64,000 bases of DNA from the NCBI GenBank assembly GCA_003550325.1, contig QKWP01000809.1, positions 44,292 through 108,291 of the forward strand, written 5' to 3'. A program made the translations under genes and the position numbers. Of this stretch, positions 11,028 through 22,482 are shown piece after piece. The DNA comes from Gigaspora rosea. Lineage: Eukaryota > Glomeromycota > Glomeromycetes > Diversisporales > Gigasporaceae. Below the pieces are notes generated by a model. That model saw only the letters and a program-made list of their open reading frames with translations, did not search any database and was not told the origin of the DNA. The stretch's first letter is position 1; the number at the start of each line of letters is the position of its first letter.

Positions 11028-11466
11028 TGTTACGATCGGTTGGGAGAGCTTGATTAAATTGGGCCGGTTTAGTTTGATCGTGAACGGTTTTAAAACAATT
11101 AACTAACACACATAGTTTCGCGTTATAAGGTTTATCTTTATTAAAATAAATCAATACATAGGATTATCACAATAATACTAAATACTATATGCCATCGTGA
11201 ACTACTTGACTCCTCCCTCCTAAGCAGAAACTAAACCTTTATATACTTTTAATTCGATGTGGCTTTAATTCTTCGACTGGGAGATTTAATCTGTCGATTG
11301 GGGATTTAATGTGTCGATTGGGGATTGATTCTGTCGATTGGGGATTGAATCTGTCGTTTGGAGACTCGATCTTCCGATTGGAGATTCGATCTCCCGACCA
11401 AGCCACGACTACGCCCAAATACATAATGAAAAATAATACTAACTAAAATAAAAAATGAGCATAACA
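11028..11466 (-). repeat. downstream LTR (3' LTR on the minus strand)
   Basis: This is 439 bp, near-identical to 13698-14175 apart from indels. At about 11265-11400 it contains roughly 20-bp tandem units of TGTCGATTGGGGATTGAATC type. The length difference between the two LTRs (39 bp) is about two such units. Confidence 0.88.
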
Positions 11467-11477
11467 TCATCCCTCGC

Positions 11478-12255
11478 TTGAGAAGATGAGCTCCGGAATC
11501 GTTCTAATTATTTCAAAAGTGTTTTTTTTTTCTTTTTTTTTTTCGCTTATACGTTTCCACCTCCATCCTTTTTCCACGATCACCCAAGTTGTTATGGAAG
11601 AATGGTTTTCCGATTAGGAACCTTGTATGGAATCTTCTACTACTGGATGTTGGAGGTTCTTCGGATACTAGATATGAAGTTTCTCATGATCCTTTCCGAT
11701 CCTTTTGGTACGTATTCTTTACCCTTTTCTTTATACCGTAATAGTTCTATGACTTTACTCTTATTAATCCATTCTTTTATACTGGTTTTCTCCGCTTCTT
11801 CTACCATTTTATTCACCATATTGATTTTCTGATATCCTCCATAATATAGCTTCATTTTCAAGCTCTTGTTGTGAATTCTATCCATCATATGGTTCAGTAG
11901 TATATCTGCATATTTCTTTTGTTCCTTTTTCGGTATCACACTTCTTAAATTTTAATTCGTGATATCCACGTCCTACTAGCGCTATCGAGATCTTTGCTGA
12001 TATTATTCTTTTGATTTCTACATTCAGGAGCTTTGTTCTGGGCCTTAAAAGTTTCACCCTTCAATCTCCACACTATGCATGCAGCTTCAAGGACTTCATA
12101 ACCTTCAGTTAGATTTTCTTTTCCAATTTTAATTCCATATGACTCGCTTTTGATATAATTGACTTGGTCACCTTTTTTGTGGTATCGTACGGGTAGAATT
12201 TTCGGACGATTTACATGGACTTTGGGTTCGTCCTTTACAACTTTATTCTATCTTT
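11478..12255 (-). other. rest of LTR element interior, unrecognised
   Basis: Broken minus-strand frames (for example 11640-11939, 99 residues, Lys-rich) show no recognised domain. They may be decayed host-derived sequence continuous with the Sel1 remnants. Confidence 0.4.
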
Positions 12256-12694
12256 AGTTAGGACGATTCCGTCGTGATAACAACACTCAAGATCCACGTT
12301 GCACTAGTATGACCCGTATCCGCAGGTTTTTGATAGTTTTTGAATACCTCAGCTTCATACTTTTCAATTTTGATTCCATTTTGGTGGCAATAATCAAAGT
12401 TGTTTTTCCTTCAGCATGATCTGTTACTGCTGCCTTTCCTCAATCGAATACCATCGTTTTCGTACTGCCTTCATCATGTTCCACCCTGGTCACTTTATCA
12501 TCGGTATGCTTTGCTCTTAATTCATCTTTTCTAGTGTTAACTTCATTTTGATAACAATGATCGAGGCTATTTATTTCATTAATACAACCCATCTTTGTAG
12601 ATTTTTGAAGATAAGTGGGTGCCTCTCGTTTATCCTTTTCAACACCAATTTCATCCTGATAATAGTATAAAAGGCCAGGCAAGGTAGGCGTCAA
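12256..12694 (-). pseudogene. Sel1-repeat remnants inside the LTR element
   Basis: At 12440-12694 the residues YYYQDEIGVEKDK and CYQNEVNTRKDE are spaced exactly 36 residues apart, the Sel1 period, and the segment between them reads AxxYLQKSTKMG...INSLDHCYQ. Further Sel1-like pieces (DYCHQNGIKIEKYEA and CCYHDGIVLTKD) lie near 12386 and 12279 in shifted frames, 107 bp apart, i.e. one 36-residue unit minus one base. Several conserved glycines and alanines are lost and frames are broken, so this is dead sequence. It probably derives from a host Sel1 gene taken up between the LTRs. Confidence 0.7.
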
Positions 12695-13643
12695 TGATCA
12701 GTTATCCACAGGTGCCTTTTATATTCGTCATTCTTAAATTCGATACTATTCGTATAGCCACATTCAAGGTCAAATAAGTTTTGAATATCCTCCAACAGAT
12801 CCTCCGGGTCATCCATTATCACGTAATCATTGAGCGTATCGTTTTTATTTTCCTTCTTCTGATCATTACAATTGTTTCGACAGACATTTATTCTTTCTCT
12901 TGGGATCTTTTGTTCACTGTTTTTAGTTTTCTCCTTTTCCTGCCTTTTGTATCCTGGACCAACATTTGGAAAAGAATCAACGGGCTTCGTTTTCACTTTC
13001 TTACCTTTTTCTGTGTTCACGTGACTATTTGTTTCAATTTGGGAAGTAGAATATAGTTCGAGAACTTTAGCTACAATTGGTTCACCTTTCAGACTGAGAT
13101 TTGCTGGGCGAACTGCAGAGACGGGCATCGTAATATATGAAGGTAGGTATAACACTTCTTCTACCTCTCTTTTATTTTTTGTCATATTTTCTAACACCTT
13201 TAAGGAAAACTCTAAAGCTTCAGGAATTTGCTTATCATCGAGGGCTTTGGGGAACTTTTCATTAATTATTTCTAGGAACTTATCATGTTGTTCTGAAGTA
13301 AGTGTTGTAAAAAGTGCATTACACCTTTTATCTAACCGCTTTACATTTGGGCATTCGAGGATGGAGTGGCTCTTTCTTTGACACTGGGGACATCACTTCT
13401 TAGGAATAGCTTGCGGATATACTCTTTCTTTAGGCTTCTATGGTATTCATTATGTCGTTGATTAATTTGAGGATATTGTTGTTTTAGATGTTGAGGGTGA
13501 ACAATAGAATGGTAACAAGGTTCTTTCCAAGATCTTTGATGGGATTCGGCCTGGCTTGAAGTGAGTGCAGCTTGTAATTGTTGAAGAAGTTGGGCAAGTT
13601 GATTAACAAGGTCGGATGAAGGGGCAAGTTTAGGGTTAGCCAT
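12691..13643 (-). pseudogene. Gag-like remnant with CCHC zinc knuckle
   Basis: A first reading block from ATG 13641-13643 (100 residues, Gln-rich start) runs close to the upstream LTR. The frame that continues downstream contains a clean CX2CX4HX4C knuckle at 13351-13392 (CPQC ... H ... C), but an in-frame TGA immediately precedes it and the first block is in a different frame. The frame then stays open to 12691. That part is a charged Lys/Glu/Asn-rich segment with no recognised domain. Together they look like a Gag broken by one frameshift and one stop. Confidence 0.65.
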
Positions 13644-13697
13644 TATGATTATGGAACTTTATAACAGTATTGCGTGTTCCACACAATTGGCACCAAA

Positions 13698-14175
13698 TGT
13701 TACGATCGGTTGGGAGAGCTTGATTAAATTGGGTCAGTTTAGTTTGATCGTGAACGGTTTAAAACAATTAACTAACACACATAGTTTCGGGTTATAAGGT
13801 TTATCTTTATTAAAATAAATCAATACATAGGATTATCACAATAATACAAAATACTATATGCCATCGTAAACTACTTGACTCCCCCACCTAAGCAGAAACT
13901 AAACCGTTATATACTTTTAATTCATATGTGTCTTTAATTCTTCAACTGGGAGATTTAATCAGTTGTTTGGAGATTGAATCTGTCGATCAGGATTTAATCT
14001 GTCGATTGGGGATTGAATCTGTCAATTGGTGATTGAATCTGTCGTTTGGGGATTGAATCTGTCGTTTGGAGACTCGATCTCCCGATTGTAGATTCGATTT
14101 CCCGACCAAGCCACGACTACGCCCAAATACATAATGAAAAAATAATACTAGCTAAAATAAAAAATGAGCATAACA
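13698..14175 (-). repeat. upstream LTR (5' LTR on the minus strand)
   Basis: This 478-bp partner of 11028-11466 has the same tandem units at about 13945-14105. Terminal TGTTA and TAACA are intact. Confidence 0.88.
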
Positions 14176-15023
14176 CCGTGTTTGGACGAAATTGACAGGG
14201 TGTAGGATCGATTTTCCTGCCAAGTGACTTTTCGAAATCAATTGTCTTTGTGAAAAAAATTGATTTATGTTAGAGTTTTGGTTCATGTTGGTGGTTGAAA
14301 GGAGCAATATATAGCAAAATTGTGCAAGGAACCTTTTTTGTCAGGCCAGAAAGACGTTACTAGTATAAATCTTGCAATAAATATGACTTTTGCAAAACAA
14401 ACGTTTGTTTCAAATGGCTTTACGTTACACCTGAACCTGACTTTTAATTGGCTAATTGGCGTCAGAAGACCACGTGACCGGAAATCGATTCTACGCCCTG
14501 GTGTTGTTGTGTAGGACCGTACGCCCGTGCCAATTGGACCGTAAATAGCTCGGTTTTGCAGCAATTTACTAATCGAATCGGCACGGGATTTGGCACAGGT
14601 AAGAACGTAAATTCACGTGCCACCGCGATGACGATGTGGATTAACTATTAAAACATAAAGTTACATAAGTAATCAATATAAGATGAACAAGCTAACTGCA
14701 TATGAAGCAAAATTTTGTAAAGAATTTTTTTGTTAAGACACACAGGTAAGCTTCATTAGTGAAATCATGAGATATTGCTCTTTTTTTTAAAAAAATCCTT
14801 TACTGCTCTTTCGCTCTCGACGAAACGAGACAACATGCATCACGAGCCAACACATGTTTAACGTACACATACGTGCCATCTGAACGTGCCACTTCATATG
14901 ACGTGATATTACGTGCCACTCTTTGCTATAATGTCCGTGCCATTTTTACCGTGACATACCGTAAAACGTTCCTGTGCATGCCACAAGATCCGTGCTATTC
15001 GAGCATTCTCGACACCAACTCGT
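14176..15023. repeat. dispersed ACGTGCCA-rich repeat, no gene
   Basis: Many short copies of ACGTGCCA and variants occur between 14590 and 15000, with CGGCACGGG motifs near 14580. Similar TGCACG/CGTGCA clusters occur at 22000-22250 and 32000-32230. Short frames here carry no recognisable domain. Confidence 0.55.
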
Positions 15024-15039
15024 ACTACAACTAAAGATG

Positions 15040-15225
15040 CCTGACGAATGACGAATCATTCATCATTGACGAATGACGAAACCATTTCGTCAGGTGCCTT
15101 CCGATTGACGAATTGACGATTGACGAAACCCCTGACGATTGACGAAACCTATGACGAATTGACGAAACCTATGACGAATTGACGAAACCTATGACGAATT
15201 GACGAAACCTATGACGAAACCTGAT
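15040..15225 (+). repeat. subterminal TGACGAA repeats, left end
   Basis: A regular core at about 15130-15220 repeats TGACGAATTGACGAAACCTA (20 bp) several times. The matching inverted array is at 21365-21555. Confidence 0.85.
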
Positions 15226-16570
15226 GAGTTATATTCATACAAGATAGAGATAATTACTGCGTTTATAAAAATTAAGAAGTGTTTTAATAACCCGCAAAAG
15301 GGTCTAATATAGTATCACCAACAAAAGAATATAACCTAATTAACCTTTTAGACAATTCCATAGGAAAGTCGCGGTCAATAACGATAATGCTAAAAAAATG
15401 ATGTTTTAACAGAACAGGTGATAATGCATAATTAATAGCAGCGATAGAGAATCAATATAGGTTGGATAAAAATATATTATATACATATTAAGATATCCTT
15501 TACATTCTCGTTATCCATCGTGATTTTACTTATTTACGAATAACAAATCAAAAAAGGAAATTAAATTTTGTAAATAAACAAAGCGCGTAAAGATAGAAGT
15601 TTAGGGTTAAGGTGTTGTTGTTGGAGACTACAGTGATAGATTGATGCTCATTATATGTAACATTTTGTTCCCGTCATTTTTAATTAGTGCACCAAGGTCG
15701 ATTTAAACATTGGTTTTCAAGTATTTTCGCTTCGCTTCCTTCTTTCGCATATGTTGGAATATATGTCGGATTTATCCGGTGTTACCCCTGCAAATTAATT
15801 TTTTTTTACCCATGCATGATTGACCAATCGACCTTCCGATTGATCATCCTTAAAACCTTCTTTGATCGTACTCCTGTACTACGTTTCTTTTCTGATCATC
15901 TTTCTTTATTTGTAATACTATTATATTATCTATTTTTCCTTATTTATATTTTTATCACCCCGCATAGATGGATAACGCGAACCCCGGCTTTACATAATCA
16001 TATGACGAATCATCTCTTATGTCTCTCATCACGTAATATTATCGATACATAGATCGATTATGTATGAAATTATTATTGCTTCGTTCATGGACGAACAAAC
16101 ATAAAGCATTTAAATATTGCCAAACTGCCCCTTGTACAAAGGGAGCAAGTAATTAAAGTTCATAGGGGAATTTGAATGAAATTGATGCATTCAATTATTA
16201 TCGCCTCGTTCTTGGCATTTAGAAGGCCATACGATTGATTCAAAGTTATTGTTGTGTAAAATTATAACTGTATCTGAGTTGAATATCGGGATAACGATAT
16301 TCCTATAATAGATTAGTTTAAATTATTTATATGTATCGGTTATGTATTTAAAGTCGAAGGTTTTGCTTTAATAAATTTTCTTTAGACTTCACTCTGCTTA
16401 ATAAACTCTAAATTATAAGTTAGTAGGCATTTCAAAGCCGAAGGCAACTTATAAACCTTTATTCTTGTATTGTCAAATTCTCAACACTGCTTGTTAGCAT
16501 TAAACTATGCTAGATGTATTGTTTATTAAACTCTTAAATTGATATTGATTTAACATTGCTATTCCTTAAA

Positions 16571-16950
16571 CCGTTTCTCCTGCAAATCTGCCCCGAATTT
16601 TTTTTTTAATTTGTTTTTACAATATATCATGATCCAGTGATCAGAATTTAATGATTTTGGTAGCATACGATTCGTCACGATAAGACGATTCAAATGGTGT
16701 CAAAATCATCAAATTCCATTCACTAAATCAAGAGATATTTGCAAAAAGCAATTTGAAACGCAGCTCTACAGAAATTTAAGTTTTACGCGCTGCAGATAGT
16801 TTTTTGCGAATAACTCAAGATCTAGTGATCCAAATTCAACAATTTTGATACCATTCGAACTGTCTCGTCGAGACGAATTGAATGATATCAAAATCATAAA
16901 ATTATGATCGCTAGAGCATGATACATTATCATTTAAATAATATTAAATAC
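16571..16950. repeat. two direct copies of an imperfect hairpin beside a piggyBac-end copy
   Basis: TTAAACCGTTTCTCCTGCAA at 16566-16585 duplicates the left end of the piggyBac element at 16961. Between them, two units of about 120 bp (starting near 16630 and 16815, GATCCAGTGATC and GATCTAGTGATCC) each fold back on themselves around a central GACGA/TCGTC region. This may be an internally deleted relative or an end duplication. Confidence 0.45.
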
Positions 16951-17256
16951 TATTTTACCCTTAAACCGTTTCTTCTGCAAATCTGCCCTGAAATATCGAA
17001 TTTTGATTGGTAACTCATGTAACACTTGTATTACATAAATTAAAGTTTTAAAAAATTCCGGTTTTTAAAAAATCCCGATTTTACTTTGTTTGGTAATTCA
17101 TAAATTTCAATTTAGAAATTCATAAATTTCTTGTATTGTACAGGAATTATGATGACATTCAGGTTCGATCATCTTCTACGTTACCTAATTAAAATTAAAT
17201 ATTTTTTATCGTTACGTATTAATGTTTTTTCGCACATTCTTATTTTTAGATGAAAC

Positions 17257-19253
17257 ATGAGTACGGATATTGAAGATAATGATTTATATACCTTTGAATT
17301 TACACGAATCATTACCGAAATTGAAAATGAAATTACGATTAATGATCCTACAGATGATGATACAGAAGATGAGTTTGAAGACGAAATTGATGAAGAATCT
17401 GAAAGTGAAGCTGACAAATCCGAAAATGAAACCACAAATAGCAAGAACAAAAAAAAAAGGGGAGAAGAAACTAACAGTAATCGAGCAAAAAAAAAAAGTA
17501 TCTCAGTCCTCAAATTTGCTTGACTTACTGCCGCCACCGTCGTTTCAAAAATTTCAACATACAAAACTGTATCACACTTCTCAAATAAAACTATCTAATA
17601 AATTAACCATTAAAGTTACACCACATTCGATTTTTCGTTTATTTTTTACTGATTTACAGCTAAATACTATTGTTGAAAATACAAATTACTATGCCGTAGC
17701 AAAATCGGCGGGTAAAGGGCGTGAGTGGGTTTCTTTAACAGTAGAAGAATTGTTGATATGGTTAGCTCTATTAATTTATATGGGCATATTTAAACTGCCA
17801 AGTAAAGAAGACTATTGGAAAGCGGATTGGAAATATCCTCAGCATAACATTACTAAATATATGACATTAGTTCGATTCGAACAAGTTATGCCATTTATTT
17901 TAATTAATTTAAATTTTACTTATTAATTTATTTTAATTTATTTTTTTTTTAAAAAAAAAAAAATAAAAAGATAAAATGCTATCTTCATATTTTGAAAATA
18001 GAAACGAAAACATCACGATTGCCATGGTATTCGAAAGTCGAACCTTTAGCCATGCATATTTAGGAAGTTTCAAAGTCGATTTAATTACCAAAATCACAGG
18101 TTTCAGTTGATGAAATGATTGCTAGATTTAAAGGAAGAAGCAGTCATACAGTATGAATTAAAAATAAGCCCACGCTAGAAGGATTTAAAATACTTTCGTT
18201 ATGTGATTCGGGATATACATACTGCTTTATTTTTACCTCCCGTATTGAACCTAATTTAGAAATTAATCCAATTCTGAATGTTAATAAGGTCGGTTCGCAG
18301 GTGTATCATCTAATATCTCAACTTCTGAAAGGCAAGGCGTTCGATATCTACATGGATAATTTTTTTACAAGCATCAATCTGTTTAGTTATATGCGAAAAA
18401 ATGGGTATGGCGGTTGTGGAACAGTACGGAGTAATACCTTGAAATTTCCTGCTTTTTTAAAAATTAAAAAATCGAAAAAAATAGAATGGGATACTCTTTC
18501 TGGTGCCATTGTAGATGATGTATTAGTTGTGTTCTGGATGGATAATGGTCCCGTGAATATATTAACAACCATACATGAAATTTCAGGTGAAGAATGTCGA
18601 ATAGAAAGAGAAAGGCGACGACCACGAACAACTAGTACTAATGCTAACAAAGTACGAAGCATGTTCGGTGATTCAAGTAAAAAAATTCTTCCCATACCGG
18701 TTGTAATTAATGATTATAACCATCATATGGGTGGTGTGGATATAGCTGACCAATTAAGGTGCTATTATGGTACTCAAGTACCTGTACGTTGCACTTGGAT
18801 GCCATTATTTTTTGGCTTCTCAATACTAGTATTGTTAATACCTTCCTTGTTTCAAAAGCTCTTAACTTGGGCACAATACGCAAAGATTTAAGAATAAATT
18901 TAGCATAGAGTTTAGTCGAAGAATCGTTGGAAATGAACGAAAAATTACATACGCGAAAAAATAAAGCAAAAATTCAATCAGAATTACATAATCAAAGTTC
19001 GGAAAAAAAGTCTGTTTATGTTACAAAAAAATTTGACTTATCAATTGCACGATTACAGCCACAAAGCCATTATTCAGAATGGCGTGAAGAGAGAAGTTCA
19101 TGTATTTGGTGCCGGTTTCAATACATGTTTAAGCATGGAAGACACGACAAGAATTCACCACAAAGTTATATGTGGTGTACAGTGTGTAACGTTCCTTTAT
19201 GTATTAATAAGCAACGCCCAGATTGCTTTATTAAGTACCATGAACATAAATAA
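17257..19253 (+). pseudogene. piggyBac-like transposase (DDE_Tnp_1_7), broken
   Basis: An acidic N-terminus starts at ATG 17257 (Asp/Glu-rich, residues 1-60). Near an A-run at about 17487 the frame must shift to continue into LLDLLPPPSF and the conserved LTVEELLIWLALLIYMGIFKLP block, to about 17900. A low-complexity AT stretch with stops follows. The core resumes with SVDEMIARFKGRSS, containing the first catalytic Asp at about 18107, then a TGA in place of an Arg codon, GFKILSLCDSGYTY, IYMDNFFTS (second Asp, about 18349) and NDYNHHMGGVDIADQL (third, about 18720). A shift after about 18890 leads to the C-terminal Cys-rich domain (WCRFQ ... WCTVCNVPLC) at 18927-19253. Frameshifts and stops make it inactive as read. 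Confidence 0.88.
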
Positions 19254-19276
19254 ATTAAATAAATACCATTTTCATG
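17856..19276 (+). repeat. 1421-bp repeat, copy 1 (transposase core to C-terminus)
   Basis: It repeats at an offset of exactly 1422 bases as 19278-20698, with the single N 19277 at the joint. The only difference noticed in the coding part is T18516 versus G19938 (Asp/Glu). Confidence 0.93.
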
Positions 19277-19277
19277 N

Positions 19278-20698
19278 AATATATGACATTAGTTCGATTC
19301 GAACAAGTTATGCCATTTATTTTAATTAATTTAAATTTTACTTATTAATTTATTTTAATTTATTTTTTTTTTAAAAAAAAAAAAATAAAAAGATAAAATG
19401 CTATCTTCATATTTTGAAAATAGAAACGAAAACATCACGATTGCCATGGTATTCGAAAGTCGAACCTTTAGCCATGCATATTTAGGAAGTTTCAAAGTCG
19501 ATTTAATTACCAAAATCACAGGTTTCAGTTGATGAAATGATTGCTAGATTTAAAGGAAGAAGCAGTCATACAGTATGAATTAAAAATAAGCCCACGCTAG
19601 AAGGATTTAAAATACTTTCGTTATGTGATTCGGGATATACATACTGCTTTATTTTTACCTCCCGTATTGAACCTAATTTAGAAATTAATCCAATTCTGAA
19701 TGTTAATAAGGTCGGTTCGCAGGTGTATCATCTAATATCTCAACTTCTGAAAGGCAAGGCGTTCGATATCTACATGGATAATTTTTTTACAAGCATCAAT
19801 CTGTTTAGTTATATGCGAAAAAATGGGTATGGCGGTTGTGGAACAGTACGGAGTAATACCTTGAAATTTCCTGCTTTTTTAAAAATTAAAAAATCGAAAA
19901 AAATAGAATGGGATACTCTTTCTGGTGCCATTGTAGAGGATGTATTAGTTGTGTTCTGGATGGATAATGGTCCCGTGAATATATTAACAACCATACATGA
20001 AATTTCAGGTGAAGAATGTCGAATAGAAAGAGAAAGGCGACGACCACGAACAACTAGTACTAATGCTAACAAAGTACGAAGCATGTTCGGTGATTCAAGT
20101 AAAAAAATTCTTCCCATACCGGTTGTAATTAATGATTATAACCATCATATGGGTGGTGTGGATATAGCTGACCAATTAAGGTGCTATTATGGTACTCAAG
20201 TACCTGTACGTTGCACTTGGATGCCATTATTTTTTGGCTTCTCAATACTAGTATTGTTAATACCTTCCTTGTTTCAAAAGCTCTTAACTTGGGCACAATA
20301 CGCAAAGATTTAAGAATAAATTTAGCATAGAGTTTAGTCGAAGAATCGTTGGAAATGAACGAAAAATTACATACGCGAAAAAATAAAGCAAAAATTCAAT
20401 CAGAATTACATAATCAAAGTTCGGAAAAAAAGTCTGTTTATGTTACAAAAAAATTTGACTTATCAATTGCACGATTACAGCCACAAAGCCATTATTCAGA
20501 ATGGCGTGAAGAGAGAAGTTCATGTATTTGGTGCCGGTTTCAATACATGTTTAAGCATGGAAGACACGACAAGAATTCACCACAAAGTTATATGTGGTGT
20601 ACAGTGTGTAACGTTCCTTTATGTATTAATAAGCAACGCCCAGATTGCTTTATTAAGTACCATGAACATAAATAAATTAAATAAATACCATTTTCATG
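19278..20698 (+). repeat. 1421-bp repeat, copy 2
   Basis: It encodes the same transposase fragments (19723-20313 core; 20349-20675 Cys-rich domain). The single-N junction and near-identity favour an assembly artefact or unresolved alleles over a genuine tandem duplication. Confidence 0.93.
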
Positions 20699-21567
20699 CT
20701 TATTTATGACATATTATATCATTTATGTTATTATTTTTTGTATATTTGTAGTACACGTGATTATCAGAAAATTTCAGGGCAGATCTGCCCTGAATTTCAA
20801 ACGGTTTAAGAGATAATACATCGTTAGATTAAACTACTGATTTCATTGTTTGATAGATTTAAATTAAATTCTTAGCTTGATCACCGTATTAATTATTTGA
20901 ATCATTGATACGTTTAAACCTTATATTGATACATATTCCACTTAATACATTAATACCTCCTCTAACTAACTACATACCCCACTCTCGATCACATAACATC
21001 ACCCCACCTCATATATATATTTCTTACTCAATTCCTTTTACGCCAAAGTATTTCGCTCTCCCTTAGAAATCTCTATCATTAATTCTTGCCGATATCCCTA
21101 CCTTCCATAACTAAAATCCAGTTTACTATCTTGAGTCTATATTGGCGGTTGTCTGACGCTCTCCCATCCGATAGTAACACCGGAATCGACGAAAATAAAT
21201 GTGTGCATACGACATAAATTTGATCACGTGACATGACATGAGAAAGAAGAAAAAAGAAAAAAGCCAATGAAACCTTATAATGAAATAACATTCTTTTGAA
21301 ACAATTTAAGATTTAGTGTATCCAAGATCATTATCGATTTATCAAGGTTTATCAATTGTTAAAGGTTTGTCAAGGTTTTGTCAATTCGTCATATGTTTCG
21401 TCAATTCGTCATAGGATTCGTCAATTCGTCATATATTTCATCAATTCGTCTTAGGTTTCATCAATCGTCGGGGTTTCGTCAATTGTCAAGGTTTCGTTAT
21501 GACGAAACCATGACGAAACCATTTCGTCATCGCAAAAAACATTTCGTCAGGCATCTTTAACTACAAC

Positions 21568-22480
21568 CCGTACTACTTTTCTTATATGGAAATATGTGTT
21601 TTTCACATTTCATTTGATTTCTTTATTTGCGTTAATTGTCTCCGTTTAATTTACAGTATTTGATTTTTATTATTTATTTCACTGATTTTAGCTTGTAATT
21701 AATGAAAATTTGTCGATTGGAATATTTAAGTAAACTTTCATTTAACTACTTATGCGCGTGAATTTAATTTAACCTAAAAGATAATAAAGATTATTTGTTA
21801 TCGCAATTAAAGTGAAAATTAAGAATATCAATTGAAAAATATATCTTATTATAATTAATATCACAAGCTACTGTAAACAAAACTTACAACTTACTATCTC
21901 GATGATCATAATATGCGATAAGGTTGAGTTAGTTTGCATTATCATGGTTTCTACCATATGTAGGGGTCTGCAAATGCTCATGCCAGATATATTGGCACCA
22001 GGCCAAGCACCAGTGCCTCATGCAGCATCCGTGCATTTAGGCACAAAGATGCTAAGAACTATTAAAGCTTCATGACAAATTAGTCTAATTTTACAATTTT
22101 ACTGTATAAATATTAAATTTTCTGTTTGCACATAACATTTTGTACCCGGTACTTTATGCTCAGCATTTTGTTTGTGCCAGGCATTCTGTGCCTGGCACTT
22201 TGCACCTGATATTTTGTGCCTGGAATTAGTACCTGGCAAAAAGTGTCTATAATATATATATTATGCATCATTTTTAATTTATTTTACTTATGAATTGACA
22301 TATATCTTTCAGCTTTCATAGATGAAAAATTATTTTTAATGCAGATCATTGATTTAATGTAATAATGTATTTAAATATCACTTTTAGTGTTCAGTCTTTC
22401 TTTTTTTTTTTTTACATACGTAAATAAATCAAATAAAGCATTATATTTCAATAAGTAATCGAGTTAAATAAAAATCCAAA
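21568..22480. repeat. gene-free region with TGCCTGGCA-type repeats
   Basis: Between 21960 and 22250 short phrases such as TGCCAGGC and GTGCCTGGCAC recur in both orientations, giving an imperfect fold-back. No coding frame is convincing. Confidence 0.5.
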
Positions 22481-22482
22481 TA

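Larger units (their letters stand above)
11028..14175 (-). mobile_element. LTR retroelement, degenerate or non-autonomous, with two LTRs and a CCGT duplication
   Basis: Two direct copies of a TGTTA...TAACA LTR bound this unit. CCGT (or ACCGT, counting one ambiguous A) flanks it on both sides at 11024-11027 and 14176-14179. Read on the minus strand, the sequence after the upstream LTR (TTTGGTGCCAATTGTG, ending at 13697) is a candidate primer-binding site. A purine-rich GCGAGGGATGA precedes the downstream LTR at 11467-11477. The internal 2.2 kb has a Gag-like zinc-knuckle remnant and Sel1-repeat remnants but no reverse transcriptase or integrase. Movement would therefore have needed enzymes from another element. 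Confidence 0.85.
16965..20805 (+). mobile_element. piggyBac element bounded by TTAA
   Basis: TTAA lies at 16961-16964 and 20806-20809. Both ends begin ACCGTTT reading inward, followed by a TCTGCCCTGAAAT block (on the right as part of the perfect palindrome CAGGGCAGATCTGCCCTG). The interior encodes a piggyBac transposase, now broken. The apparent length includes a 1.42 kb duplication joined by a single N, so the real element may be about 2.4 kb. Confidence 0.85.
15032..21559. mobile_element. 6.5 kb hAT-like TIR element with 8-bp duplication, hosting a piggyBac insertion
   Basis: The ends are inverted copies of TAAAGATGCCTGACGAA (15032-15048 and the complement ending at 21559). ACTACAAC flanks both ends (15024-15031 and 21560-21567), a perfect 8-bp duplication as made by hAT-type transposases. 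Both subterminal regions carry many TGACGAA/GACGAAACC copies (15040-15225 direct; 21365-21555 complementary), reminiscent of clustered transposase-binding sites in hAT elements. Once the nested piggyBac is removed, about 2.7 kb remains with no convincing transposase, so it is probably non-autonomous. Superfamily assignment rests only on duplication length and the subterminal repeats. Confidence 0.75.

Noticed and set aside
15687..16052. 121-residue plus-strand ORF
   Set aside because: Hydrophobic Phe/Leu/Ile-rich translation of T-rich DNA inside the hAT-like element, with no domain and no conserved start context.
18387..18695. Minus-strand 102-residue ORF (also at 19809)
   Set aside because: Antisense shadow of the piggyBac transposase core; it is duplicated only because the sense region is.
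21150..21185. Possible further LTR end (CGCTCTCCCATCCGATAGTAACACCGG)
   Set aside because: It resembles the 3' end of the 7755 solo LTR for about 25 bp, but no matching start or duplication was found upstream.
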